A DNA stretch of 64,000 bases, from NCBI GenBank assembly GCA_963731745.1, contig CAVSWT010000014.1, positions 124,001 to 188,000 of the forward strand, in the 5' to 3' direction. Made by a program: the position numbers and the translations under genes. The notes beneath the pieces are model-generated. The model was given only the letters and a program-made list of their open reading frames with translations, did no database searches and had not been told where the DNA came from. The stretch is from CAVSWT01 sp963731745 (GTDB taxonomy: Bacteria; Bacteroidota; Ignavibacteria; Ignavibacteriales; Ignavibacteriaceae). Positions 35,486-44,847 of the stretch are shown one piece after another; the first letter of the stretch is position 1, and every line of letters begins with the position of its first letter.

Positions 35486-36487
35486 TTATTGAGTAATTTT
35501 TAAAACAATTTTGCCAATATTTTTATTCGCCTCCATATATTCATGAGCTTCGGCAACATCTTTCCAATCATAAATTTTATCAATTATCGGTTTAAATTTT
35601 TGATTATTAAATTTTTCAAATGCAAAATTTATAAAATTACTGTTTAGATTTATTTGATAATCCAAACTTCGAGATCGAAGTGTCGAGCCAATGACTGATA
35701 ATCTTTTAATAAGAATCTGCCTTAAATCAAATTCTTCCACTAACCCTCCTCCCAAAGTTGCTAGGATAACTAATCTTCCATCAATGGCCAGTGATTTTAT
35801 ATTATCCTTAACATAAGGTGCTGATATAAAATCTATGATAACATTGACACCATTTCCATGAGTAAAATCTAAAATCTTTTCGGCAAAGTTTTCATTTTTA
35901 TAATCAATCGCTTTTTCTGCACCAAGCTCAATACAGATATGATGTTTTGATTTTGAGGCCGTGACAAAGACTTTCGCTCCAATTTCTTTAGCAATTTGAA
36001 TTCCCGCAGTTCCAACTCCGCTTGCTCCTGCGTGAATTAAAACGGCTTCTTCTTTTTTTAATTTTGCTAGTGTAATTAAAGCTTGATATGCTGTTAAAAA
36101 TACTTCAGGTATTGCAGCAGCTTCTTCAAAAGATAAAATTTCCGGAATTTTATTTGCCATTGATTCATGGATAACGCAATATTCGGCATATCCACCTCCG
36201 GGAACTAATCCAAAAACTTTATCGCCCTCCTTATATTTTGTTACTTCAGGCCCCATTTCAGTAACAACTCCGGATACTTCTAGTCCCAATGTTTCGCTTG
36301 CACCTTTTGGCGGAGGATACTTTCCTTGCCGTTGAAGAATATCTGCCCGGTTAAGTGCCGTAGCTTCAACTTTGATGAGTAGTTCTTTCGCAGAAGGAAT
36401 GGGTTTTGGGACTTTGCTTAATTTTAATTGTTCAGATTTTCCCGGCATCTTAACAATAATCGCATTCATTCGTTCTGAGCTTTTCAT
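35486..36487 (-). CDS. NAD(P)H quinone oxidoreductase (zinc-free MDR, PIG3-like)
   Basis: Start set at 36487 (or the ATG at 36469, 'MNAIIVKM'); the open frame runs on upstream to 36601, but that part overlaps the C-terminus of a broken hydrolase and has no family support. The protein matches quinone oxidoreductases of the MDR family: 'LNRADILQRQGKYPPPKGAS', 'LGLEVSGVV', 'FLTAYQALI', 'LIHAGASGVGTAGIQIAKEI' (NADPH site) and 'NVIIDFISA'. This group (PIG3/NQO5-like) uses NADPH to reduce quinones or enones. It is downstream of the damaged hydrolase. Confidence 0.88.
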   Translation of the reverse strand: MKSSERMNAIIVKMPGKSEQLKLSKVPKPIPSAKELLIKVEATALNRADILQRQGKYPPPKGASETLGLEVSGVVTEMGPEVTKYKEGDKVFGLVPGGGYAEYCVIHESMANKIPEILSFEEAAAIPEVFLTAYQALITLAKLKKEEAVLIHAGASGVGTAGIQIAKEIGAKVFVTASKSKHHICIELGAEKAIDYKNENFAEKILDFTHGNGVNVIIDFISAPYVKDNIKSLAIDGRLVILATLGGGLVEEFDLRQILIKRLSVIGSTLRSRSLDYQINLNSNFINFAFEKFNNQKFKPIIDKIYDWKDVAEAHEYMEANKNIGKIVLKITQ

Positions 36488-36512
36488 AATATTAAACCCA
36501 ATATCTTTAAAT

Positions 36513-37290
36513 TTATTTTGCAGACAAAAATTTGTGAATAGCTTCAGCCAAAAATTCGGTATTTTCCACAGGGGGTAAATGGCCTGCATTTGGCACAACA
36601 ATAAAATCTGAATAAGCAGTCATTTCTGAATATTTTTTCATTTGTGCAGGAGGAGTAAAGTTATCTTCTTCACCGCAAACAAATAAGTGAAGGTATATTT
36701 ATTTTTTCTAAAAAATGTAGTTGTGTCAGTTCTTCCCGCCATAGCAAGAATACATCCTTTAACGCCGACAGCATGAAAATGATTTTCGATCGTTCAAGAA
36801 TATTTAAATACTTTTCTTTCATATTTGAGATTGATTTCTCAGCAAAACATGTCGGAACAAAATCTTCAACAAATTTTTGAACCCCTAAACTATTTATTTT
36901 TTTGATTCCATCCGCTCTTTTTAGTTTTCCCACATTATCATCGGCTTCAGGTTTGGTATCGCAAAAAATAACTTTGCTGCCAAATTTATTCCGGCATTCT
37001 TTCCATTGCTCTAAATGAAATATATCCTCCCATAGAAATTCCGCACAGCACGGGTTTATTTAAATTTTCCTTGTCTGATGATATTATTCAAGATCATCTA
37101 CAAACATTTCTATTGTGTATTGACCATCACCCACAGGGGCATTACCCAACCCGCGCAAATCATATGAAATACAGAAATAATAATTTTTTAAAATGGAAAT
37201 TAAGTCATCCCATAAAAAATGATCGTAAGGAAAAGGATGAATAAAAATTATTGCTTGATGATGTTTATTTCCGGCTTGAAAAAGTGTCAT
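36513..37290 (-). pseudogene. Broken alpha/beta hydrolase gene
   Basis: An intact start at 37290 encodes 'IIFIHPFPYDHFLWDDLI' and 'ISYDLRGLGNAPVGDGQYTI', the opening of an alpha/beta hydrolase with its oxyanion region. From about 37085 on, the frame changes several times: the nucleophile elbow 'CGISMGGYIS' lies in another frame, then 'MGKLKRADGIKKINSLGVQK', then 'HAVGVKGCILAMAGRTDTT' in a third, then 'VCGEEDNFTPPAQMKKYSEM' and 'NAGHLPPVENTEFLAEAIHK' with the terminal His. At least five frame changes are needed in about 780 bases. No active protein can be made as read. Real decay or a locally poor sequence are both possible. Confidence 0.85.
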
Positions 37291-37363
37291 ATTATTTTTT
37301 ATTGCTTTGTCTTATTAATTTATAAAAATGGTTCATTCCTTCTACAAAATAAGGATAGATAAA

Positions 37364-38226
37364 ATGAAAATAAAATTTATTGTAATACTTCTGCTTATTA
37401 TGATATTTACAGCAAACGTGCTAGCTAAAATAAATTCCAAATCAGATTCGGTGAAATATTATGTTTGGATTCCAAGCGCAATCGGCGGATTAAATATCAG
37501 CCAAGTTGCATTAAGCAATTGGGCAAAAGGCGGTGATAATTCATTAGCATGGACGCTGATGGGTAATTTAAGCTTATCGTATATTAATGATGATTGGACT
37601 CTTCGGAATAATTTAAAATTTGCATTCGGAAGAACTAAGTTAGGCGGCCAGGATTTTAGAACCAACGATAATGAGTTATATTTGGAAAGCGTTTTGTCAT
37701 CTCACCTTGGCTGGGCAGTAGATCCTTATTTTAGCAATACAATTAATACAGCAATTACAAAAGGGTTCAATTTTAAAAAGATCCTCCGCAAGAAATCGCC
37801 AATTTTTTTGACCCCGGCTATATTACACAAAGTGTTGGATTTACGTATGATAAATTGCTTGGATTTAAAACACGGCTTGGATTTGCGGTTCAAGAAACTT
37901 TTACAAATAAATACCGGCAATACTCTGATAATGCGACGACAAAAGAAAAACTGGAAGCCTTTAAACTTGAAACCGGAATCGAATCAGTTACTGCCGGCGA
38001 ATTTCATTTTCAAGATAATTTAATATTTAGAAGCAGCCTTAGATTATTTACCCGTTATGAACATTTGGATGTGTGGGACATAAGATGGGATAGTGCCTTT
38101 ATTGCTAAATTTAATGATTATATTAACGTTAATTTTGGGGTGCTGGTTATATATGAAAAGAAACAATCATTGAAAACACAACTTAGAGAAGGATTGCAAT
38201 TAGGTTTCACCTATACTTTTATTTAA
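37364..38226 (+). pseudogene. DUF3078-family outer-membrane protein gene with a frameshift
   Basis: Start chosen at 37364 (AAGGA upstream). The first frame gives a signal peptide and 'SAIGGLNISQVALSNWAKGG', 'LRNNLKFAFGRTKLGGQDFR', a DUF3078 opening, then runs into non-homologous sequence. The second frame, from about 37780, gives 'YDKLLGFKTRLGFAVQETFT ', 'ATTKEKLEAFKLETGIESVT' and ends 'LQLGFTYTFI', a barrel-type C-terminus. Adding one A in the run at 37775-37779 joins them into about 287 residues, with 'FKKDPPQEIANFFDPGYITQ' across the join. I expect an intact gene in the organism. Confidence 0.8.
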
Positions 38227-38318
38227 TACTTCTGAAATGCTGTTTAGGATATAAAATGTTTTTAAATTTATTTATATATTAATACAGGACTAGAATAATT
38301 CAAAAAAAAGAACCGATT

Positions 38319-39788
38319 ATGAAAATTGCATTTGTATCTTCAGAAGTTTTTCCATTCTCCAAAACCGGCGGCCTGGCTGATGTTGCCGGAGCTTTGCCAA
38401 AAGCACTTGAAATGCTTGGCCATGATGTAAAAGTTTTTACTCCGAAATATGATTTAATTGACGAAAATAAATTCGGGCTAAAATACAATTGGAACATTGG
38501 CGGTATGCCGATTAGGATAAATGGCCACATACGTGATGTGCATGTTCATCAGTGTTCACTTCCGGATTCGCCTATTGAAATAAATTTTATTGATTGCCCT
38601 CATTATTTTAGCCGGGGAAAAATATATTCAAATAGTTTTGATGAAGATGAACGATTCATTTTGTTTTCAAAAGGTGTAATTGAAACATTACAAAGGATGC
38701 AATGGACGCCTGATATTATTCACTGTAATGATTGGCAGACAGGTTTAATACCATTGTTTATAAAGGATAATTACAGCTGGGATAAAATGTTTGATCATAC
38801 TGCAACAATTTATACAATACATAATATAGGTTATCAAGGCAGATTTTCAAAAGCGGCTTTGCTTAATGCAGAAATAAAGGCAAGCTTATTTTATCCAGGA
38901 GGCCCGGTTGAGTTTGAAGATAATGTTTCATTTATGAAATCGGGAATTGTTTTTGCAGACGTCATTAATACCGTTAGCAAAACTTACGCTTATGAAATAT
39001 TAACTCCTGAATATGGTTCTGGAATGCAGGATGAATTAAAAGCACGGCAAAAAGATTTATATGGAATCGTAAATGGCGTTGATTATGATACATGGAATCC
39101 CGAAGAAGATAAGTTTCTTCCGTTTAGATATTCTAAAAAATATTTAAGTGGAAAATTAAAGAACAAAAAATTTCTTTTAGAACATATGGGTTTGCAATTT
39201 CAAGAAGACGTTCCTCTAATTGCAATTATCTCCCGTATGGCTGCACAAAAAGGTTTTGATATATTTGAAGCAGCAACCGAAGAGCTTATTAAGCTAAGTG
39301 CTCAATGGGTTGTTCTAGGAAGCGGAGAAGAAAAATACGAAAATCATTTTAGATTACTTTCTGAAAAGTTTCCGGAAAAAGTTTCAGTATACCTTGGCTT
39401 TAATAATGAATTATCACATTTAATTGAAGCGGGGGCAGATTTATTCCTTATGCCATCGCACTACGAGCCCTGCGGATTAAATCAAATTTACAGTTTGAAA
39501 TATGGCACTATTCCGATTGTACGTAAAACCGGCGGGTTAGCCGATACCGTTTTGGATTGGGATGAAATGAGTTTTAATGGATATGATACCGGGACCGGTT
39601 TTTCATTTAATGATTATACTCCTTTTGCACTATCTGTCACCGTTGAAAGAGCTTTGAAATACTTTCACCAAAAGGATGTTTGGGCAAAAATTCAAAAGAA
39701 CGGAATGAGTCAAGATTTTTCATGGGATCATTCCGCTAAAGAATATATTTCGCTTTACGAAAAAGCAGTTAAAAAAAGAACTACTTAA
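38319..39788 (+). CDS. glgA: Glycogen synthase (ADP-glucose starch synthase)
   Basis: A 489-residue GT5 glycosyltransferase. Diagnostic segments are 'SSEVFPFSKTGGLADVAGAL' (ADP-glucose binding K-T-G-G-L), 'HCNDWQTGLIP', 'IHNIGYQGRF', 'GIVNGVDYDTWNPEED', and near the end 'SHYEPCGLNQIYSLKYGT' and 'RKTGGLADTV'. It extends alpha-1,4-glucan chains from ADP-glucose in the cytoplasm. No other glycogen gene is next to it in this window. It converges with the MscS gene. Confidence 0.95.
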   Translation: MKIAFVSSEVFPFSKTGGLADVAGALPKALEMLGHDVKVFTPKYDLIDENKFGLKYNWNIGGMPIRINGHIRDVHVHQCSLPDSPIEINFIDCPHYFSRGKIYSNSFDEDERFILFSKGVIETLQRMQWTPDIIHCNDWQTGLIPLFIKDNYSWDKMFDHTATIYTIHNIGYQGRFSKAALLNAEIKASLFYPGGPVEFEDNVSFMKSGIVFADVINTVSKTYAYEILTPEYGSGMQDELKARQKDLYGIVNGVDYDTWNPEEDKFLPFRYSKKYLSGKLKNKKFLLEHMGLQFQEDVPLIAIISRMAAQKGFDIFEAATEELIKLSAQWVVLGSGEEKYENHFRLLSEKFPEKVSVYLGFNNELSHLIEAGADLFLMPSHYEPCGLNQIYSLKYGTIPIVRKTGGLADTVLDWDEMSFNGYDTGTGFSFNDYTPFALSVTVERALKYFHQKDVWAKIQKNGMSQDFSWDHSAKEYISLYEKAVKKRTT

Positions 39789-39821
39789 TTTTATTTTTCC
39801 AAAAAATTTAAAATTCACTAT

Positions 39822-40724
39822 TTAATTTTCATCGAACGATTTAGTTTTTACCATCATTTCAGATAATTTTTCACCGCCCTTAATTCCAAAGTCCAATGTT
39901 CTTATAGGGAATGGAATCATAATATCATTCTCATCATAAGCTTTTTTGATATTCATTATTGCATCGCTTTGAGCCGCCATATATTGTTTTTGGTTTTCAA
40001 AGTTTATCCAAATTCTCAGTACAAAGTTAATTGAACTGTCGCCGAAACCTTCATAAAATAGCTCAACTTCTTTTTCTACATCCTGATTTGAAATGTTCTT
40101 AATCGAGTCAATAGTCACGCGTTTTACTTTTTCCAAATCATCTCCGTAGGAAACGCCTACTGCCAAATCAACTCTTCTTTTTCCGGTTTCAGAATAATTT
40201 GTTAAAGCATTTTGAAACACTTCTTTGTTTGGAACTAATACCATTTGACCTTGCGGAGTAAGCAAATCCGTTGTCCGTAAACTGATTCGCTTCACCGTCC
40301 CAAAATAATCGTTTGATTTAATAACATCTCCAACCTTAAACGGTTCTTTAATAGCAATCGCAATTCCGGACATAAAATTCGCAGCAATATCTTGAAATGC
40401 AAATCCTAATGCTAAACCAATAATTCCAACACCTGCAAGCAATGACGTTAATGCTTTATCCAAATTCAAAAGTCCTAAAGCAATAAAAAAGCCTATCGAA
40501 ATAATTACAAAAAAAGTAATTTTTGATATCAATGTATTAATTGCATGATGATGAGAAACTCTATTTAATATGTTTAAAATTGCTTTTCTTAAAACTTTAG
40601 AAAGAACAAAAAATATAACCACAACCAATATTGCAACGGCCAGATTGGGCAGCATTGTGATAAAAGTAGTTAGCCATTCTTGTAATTTGTCGCTTACAGT
40701 GTTAAAAGCATGGTTAATATCCAT
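39822..40724 (-). CDS. MscS-family small-conductance mechanosensitive channel
   Basis: A 300-residue MscS-like protein with three N-terminal membrane helices and the pore helix 'LLAGVGIIGLALGFAFQDIA' followed by 'NFMSGIAIAIKEPFKVGDVI'. The cytoplasmic beta domain 'LRTTDLLTPQGQMVLVPNKE' and C-terminal alpha/beta domain match the family. These channels open when membrane tension rises and release solutes in hypo-osmotic shock. The gene is isolated and converges on glgA. Confidence 0.92.
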   Translation of the reverse strand: MDINHAFNTVSDKLQEWLTTFITMLPNLAVAILVVVIFFVLSKVLRKAILNILNRVSHHHAINTLISKITFFVIISIGFFIALGLLNLDKALTSLLAGVGIIGLALGFAFQDIAANFMSGIAIAIKEPFKVGDVIKSNDYFGTVKRISLRTTDLLTPQGQMVLVPNKEVFQNALTNYSETGKRRVDLAVGVSYGDDLEKVKRVTIDSIKNISNQDVEKEVELFYEGFGDSSINFVLRIWINFENQKQYMAAQSDAIMNIKKAYDENDIMIPFPIRTLDFGIKGGEKLSEMMVKTKSFDEN

Positions 40725-40974
40725 CAGTTACTCCTATTTTCATTTTCTTAGAATATAAAGACTTATTTTTCTGTTTGATGTGATATGTTCAATATTTCAA
40801 GTTGCATTGTAAGCGTATTGTAAAAGATCTTTTTAGTGTAAATGAATTTTTTATTTTTAACTTTCTTTCATTCAATGCTATCATTATTTTGATACAAAAA
40901 AATTTTAATTGTGATTATAAATTAATTGTTTTTCGTTTTTTTGTAATATCTTCAGAATCCAAAAGATTTTATTT

Positions 40975-41466
40975 ATGCAAGAATTAAACTTTAATCCATT
41001 TAAATCAGGTAAAGATTTCAGAAAAAATTATAAGCTTCATGATTTGGCTGAAATAACCGGTAAAAATCTTCTGGTTCAATGGGGGTTTGATTTTAATGAT
41101 TTTGGAAAAGACAATAGATACAAAAAGGTTTGGGAAAAAGGAAAAGATAAGCCAGATTTAATTATTTCTTATAAAAATAAAAAAGCATTATTAGACTGGA
41201 AAGCAAAGCATAAATCAGTTTGGCTAATAAATGAACGAGCATATAATTCTTACAAGGAATGGGAAAAAATTTTGATGCTGCCAGTTATCATCTCTTTTTT
41301 CGTGTTTGACGAAAATCATGAAATTAAAGAGATGCGTTTTGCATGCTTAGGGCAGCATAATCATAAAATCACCGGGAAAAAAGAATGGGACAAAAACCAA
41401 ACTGTTGAATTTGAATCTGCGCTTCCTTTCTTTTCCAAACCGGCAATTATAAAATATTTAGCTTAA
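40975..41466 (+). CDS. Putative PD-(D/E)XK-like nuclease-fold protein
   Basis: I do not recognise a named family. The 163-residue protein has a run 'KPDLIISYKNKKALLDWKAK' (about 59-78) with Pro60-Asp61 and Asp74-x-Lys76, matching the P-D...(D/E)-x-K core of restriction-like nucleases. It is preceded by helices and a 'GFDFNDFGKDNRYKKVWE' segment, and the rest ('LMLPVIISFFVFDENHEIKE') fits the next beta strands of that fold. It has no signal peptide. It is five bases from a TPR-like gene and is likely expressed with it. The nuclease call is inference from the motif alone. Confidence 0.6.
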   Translation: MQELNFNPFKSGKDFRKNYKLHDLAEITGKNLLVQWGFDFNDFGKDNRYKKVWEKGKDKPDLIISYKNKKALLDWKAKHKSVWLINERAYNSYKEWEKILMLPVIISFFVFDENHEIKEMRFACLGQHNHKITGKKEWDKNQTVEFESALPFFSKPAIIKYLA

Positions 41467-41471
41467 TTTTT

Positions 41472-42011
41472 ATGACCACAATCAAAAAAAAAGAAATAGA
41501 ATATATCTTTATCAATTCAAGTTCTCCCGATGAATTGTTTGATGCTTTTCGGGCCGCGATTGAAAACAATATAAAAGATGTTACTCTATATAAATCACTG
41601 TTATGGAATAAAGCGCTCTCGCCTGATGAAATAGCGATGTACGCAGAAAAAATCTGCAAGGAATTTCCCGATTCCTCATTCAAAATATATTATGCAGTTG
41701 GGCAAATTTTAGAATCGATTTCTGTTTATGGAATATATCATGAAAGGGCAATGCACTATTATAAAAAAGCCGCTGATTCAAATCCTGACTCTCATGAACC
41801 TTTTGTTGCGATTGCTAAAATGTACAATTATGAACTAGATTGTCCGAAACTAAAAAATGTTTTAAAAATTTTGGAACAAGGCGTGGAAGCCGTTCATCTT
41901 AAAAGCAAAGTTTATTTTGCAATATCTAATATTTATAAAAAAACTGGAAATAAAGAAAAAGAAAAATTCTATCAGGCACTTGGGGAAAAACTTCAAAGAG
42001 AATTACATTGA
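41472..42011 (+). CDS. TPR-repeat protein
   Basis: The 179-residue protein is mostly helical with TPR-like segments: 'ALSPDEIAMYAEKICKEFPD', 'HERAMHYYKKAADSNPDSHE' and 'KVYFAISNIYKKTGNKEKEK'. TPRs act as protein-interaction scaffolds. There is no signal peptide. It follows the PD-(D/E)XK-like gene by five bases and converges on the patatin gene. The partner and role are unknown. Confidence 0.75.
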   Translation: MTTIKKKEIEYIFINSSSPDELFDAFRAAIENNIKDVTLYKSLLWNKALSPDEIAMYAEKICKEFPDSSFKIYYAVGQILESISVYGIYHERAMHYYKKAADSNPDSHEPFVAIAKMYNYELDCPKLKNVLKILEQGVEAVHLKSKVYFAISNIYKKTGNKEKEKFYQALGEKLQRELH

Positions 42012-42053
42012 GTTAAATGAGTTAAGTGTAATTTGATTTATCGCTATTGTTTT

Positions 42054-44777
42054 TCAATAATGATATCCAATCGAAAAATAAAATTGCACATCACCAAAGC
42101 TTAAAGGATTGCCGGGTAAATTTTTTGTGAACAGAAAACTTCTCCCTACTGAAAATTCTGCGGGGCCAACCGGCGTATCAAAAGCTAAGGAAAGGCCTAT
42201 TCCGTGTCTCAAATCTTTTAGCTTAATTTGCTCTTGTTCAGGCCAAGCTCGCCCAAGATCGTAACGTGCTTTAAAGTAGGAATCAAAAAAAATATCAAAC
42301 GGCAATCTATAACGATATTCCAGGGAGGCTAAAAAGATCTGTCTTCCTCTAAAATCATCCTGTCTCATACCAAAAAATGAAGATTGTCCGCCGATTGAAT
42401 ACTCCTTAGTTAAAGGCAAAGTTTTATCGGCAAAACCGAGCATAAATCTTGGGGAAAAAGTGTGCACACCATGAATTGTAAAATAATTTCTATAATCCAA
42501 TCCAAAATTTACATAACCAACCTGGCCGCCAAATACTTTTTGAGCAGTTTCATAAAAAGCATTAAAATAAACACCTTTAGTTGGATAAGGATATTTGTCC
42601 TGCGTATCTATTGTTGTGCTGGTTCTTAATGAAACAATTTTAGTTGTAAAAGGATCTTCCGGTATTATTCCTTGTTTTAATTTTAATTTATCATACTCAT
42701 ATTCTCCCCTAATTATTAAATTTCCGAATTTACCTACTTGCGCTCCAACTGCAATTGAGCCTCCGTAATAAATTTGTCTATACTCTCCTATAACTGACCT
42801 TGAAAACTCATTACTTTCTTTGGGAGAATCATCTTTATAATTATAGGCATCATCAAATTTATAATACGCATTGAATTTATAAGTTAAATAAGTATTTAAA
42901 ATTCTGTTGGACTTCAACTCTAACGTGTAGGCACGATTTCTAACTCCTCCAAAAAGTATTAAGCCGAGCTCATTCCCTGAACCAAATATATTTTCATTTC
43001 TTATATCCAAACCAAACTGTGCCTTTTTTTCATCGTCAATTCGAAAACCGATTCGCATCAAGCTGGCTGCTCTTTCCTGCACATTGATGTCTAAAATATT
43101 TTCATCCTTTTGACGCAAAACCGAAAGATTAATATTTTCAAATAAATTGGTTGTTCTTAAGTTTGTTAATCCTAATTGAATCGGCTGATAGCGAAAATAT
43201 TCTCCTTCTTTTAAAGGAATTTCCCTGGTAATCACTGTTGGATCTGTAATTTCATTTCCTTCAATTCTTATTTTGGAAATAAGTCCTTCATCAAAAGTTA
43301 AATGTAAAACTCCTGATTTCTTATTAAATTCAATATCCTCCACATCGGCAAGCGAAAATCCTTTTTCTCTATACAGATTTAAGATAGTTATAAGTTTCTT
43401 ATAAAGAATTCGTGAGTTGAACGGCACATTGTATAATGGATAAAGGATAGAATCCACTTCTTCCGGCGGTATTAAATTTATGCCATCGATTATAAAGTCT
43501 TTAACAATTGGATTTTTTTTATACTCAAAGTTAATTGTGGAAAAATCATCATTCTCAAGTATTTCGGCTTGAATGTCTTCATACTCACCTGTTTGATATT
43601 TATTATAAATATCCTTTAAAATTTCTGCACTGCTTACAGAATCCCTTCCAATGTAGCTGCCGTATAATTTACCGTTTCCATTTAAAGCATTATTTTCACT
43701 TACAACATTTTTGATATAGAATTCATTTTCTTTCAACCGATAATTATAAATAGAATCCAATTCGTGACGGATTTTTTTAACATAAGGCAAGGCCGCACGG
43801 TAACCTTTTTCAATAAGACCTTCTACATTTATAAAATCTGTTGATAATTTATTAGGCAAATTAGGCTCAATATAAACATCGGCATCTTTTAATTGCTGCT
43901 CGTTTAATATCCGCATTGGTATACTTACTATTTGATCGGCGACCATCCATGGAAGATTCAATTCATTTTCCGGATGTAAAGAACTCGTAGTATTTACAGC
44001 AATAACATAGTCACTGATTGTCTTTGCTGTTTCAACTGGTATGTTAGCAACTAACCCGCCGTCAACTAAAATCATTGAATCAAGTTTAACAGGAGCTAAA
44101 AAAAAGGAAACACTTGAACTTGCCCTAAGAGCCTGGCTCAACGAGCCTCTATCCAAAATTACTATATTTCCACTGACAAGGTCTGTAGTAACTGCCCTAA
44201 AATGAACTCTTAATTCATCAAAATTATTTTTTACATGGATTGGCGCCTGAAAAGCAAGAAGACTAAGATAATTTGAAAGCTTTTGGCCATCGTTAAATGA
44301 GGTCGGAATAATAGGTTTTAGACCGTTTAATCTTAAAGTAAATATCGCTCGGTCTTCAGTTACTTTTTGATCAATAAATAATTGTCTGCGATCTGTTTCC
44401 CTATTAAAAGATAAAAGTTCACCCCAATCTGTATTCCTGGCAATTGAATCAATTTGATTAACTGAATAACCTGCTGCATAAAGTCCGCCAATTACACTTC
44501 CCATGCTGGTTCCAACAATTACGTCAATATGAATACCTGCCTGTTCAAAAGCTTTTAGCACACCTATTTGGGAGAGACCTCTTGCCCCGCCGCCGCTTAA
44601 CGCTAGTGCAACAATTGGCTTTTTTAAAGGGACTTTTTCGTTTAAGCCGAATGGCAAAGCGACATTTCTGTATTCAATTGATAGGGTTCTTTTTTTTTGA
44701 GGAAGAGAAACGCTGCTAAAAACTATAAGCGAAAGAATGAAGAAAGCCGCTATTTTTGTTTGATATTTCATCCGCAT
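42054..44777 (-). CDS. Patatin-like phospholipase with POTRA and Omp85 barrel domains
   Basis: A 907-residue protein with a signal peptide (about 1-27), then a patatin domain (about 50-340) with 'SGGGARGLSQIGVL' (oxyanion hole), 'GTSMGSVIGG' (nucleophile Ser) and 'LVDGGLVANIPV' (catalytic Asp). Next is a POTRA-like domain (about 430-600, 'FIIDGINLIPPEEVDSILYP', 'YREKGFSLADVEDIEFNK', 'VITREIPLKEGEYFRYQPIQ') and an Omp85/BamA-type barrel to the end, closing with 'FGDVQFYFSIGYHY'. Such proteins place a lipase at the outer membrane (type Vd-like). Whether the lipase is released or stays attached is not visible. Confidence 0.9.
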   Translation of the reverse strand: MRMKYQTKIAAFFILSLIVFSSVSLPQKKRTLSIEYRNVALPFGLNEKVPLKKPIVALALSGGGARGLSQIGVLKAFEQAGIHIDVIVGTSMGSVIGGLYAAGYSVNQIDSIARNTDWGELLSFNRETDRRQLFIDQKVTEDRAIFTLRLNGLKPIIPTSFNDGQKLSNYLSLLAFQAPIHVKNNFDELRVHFRAVTTDLVSGNIVILDRGSLSQALRASSSVSFFLAPVKLDSMILVDGGLVANIPVETAKTISDYVIAVNTTSSLHPENELNLPWMVADQIVSIPMRILNEQQLKDADVYIEPNLPNKLSTDFINVEGLIEKGYRAALPYVKKIRHELDSIYNYRLKENEFYIKNVVSENNALNGNGKLYGSYIGRDSVSSAEILKDIYNKYQTGEYEDIQAEILENDDFSTINFEYKKNPIVKDFIIDGINLIPPEEVDSILYPLYNVPFNSRILYKKLITILNLYREKGFSLADVEDIEFNKKSGVLHLTFDEGLISKIRIEGNEITDPTVITREIPLKEGEYFRYQPIQLGLTNLRTTNLFENINLSVLRQKDENILDINVQERAASLMRIGFRIDDEKKAQFGLDIRNENIFGSGNELGLILFGGVRNRAYTLELKSNRILNTYLTYKFNAYYKFDDAYNYKDDSPKESNEFSRSVIGEYRQIYYGGSIAVGAQVGKFGNLIIRGEYEYDKLKLKQGIIPEDPFTTKIVSLRTSTTIDTQDKYPYPTKGVYFNAFYETAQKVFGGQVGYVNFGLDYRNYFTIHGVHTFSPRFMLGFADKTLPLTKEYSIGGQSSFFGMRQDDFRGRQIFLASLEYRYRLPFDIFFDSYFKARYDLGRAWPEQEQIKLKDLRHGIGLSLAFDTPVGPAEFSVGRSFLFTKNLPGNPLSFGDVQFYFSIGYHY

Positions 44778-44847
44778 AAAAAAAGTATTGTCTTCACTTT
44801 AGAATAATAACTAAATCTAAAGGTATTTAAAATACTTTTAATTTTTC

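Noticed and set aside
36488..36601. N-terminal extension of the quinone oxidoreductase
   Set aside because: This stretch is the out-of-frame C-terminus of the broken hydrolase and has no homology to the enzyme family.
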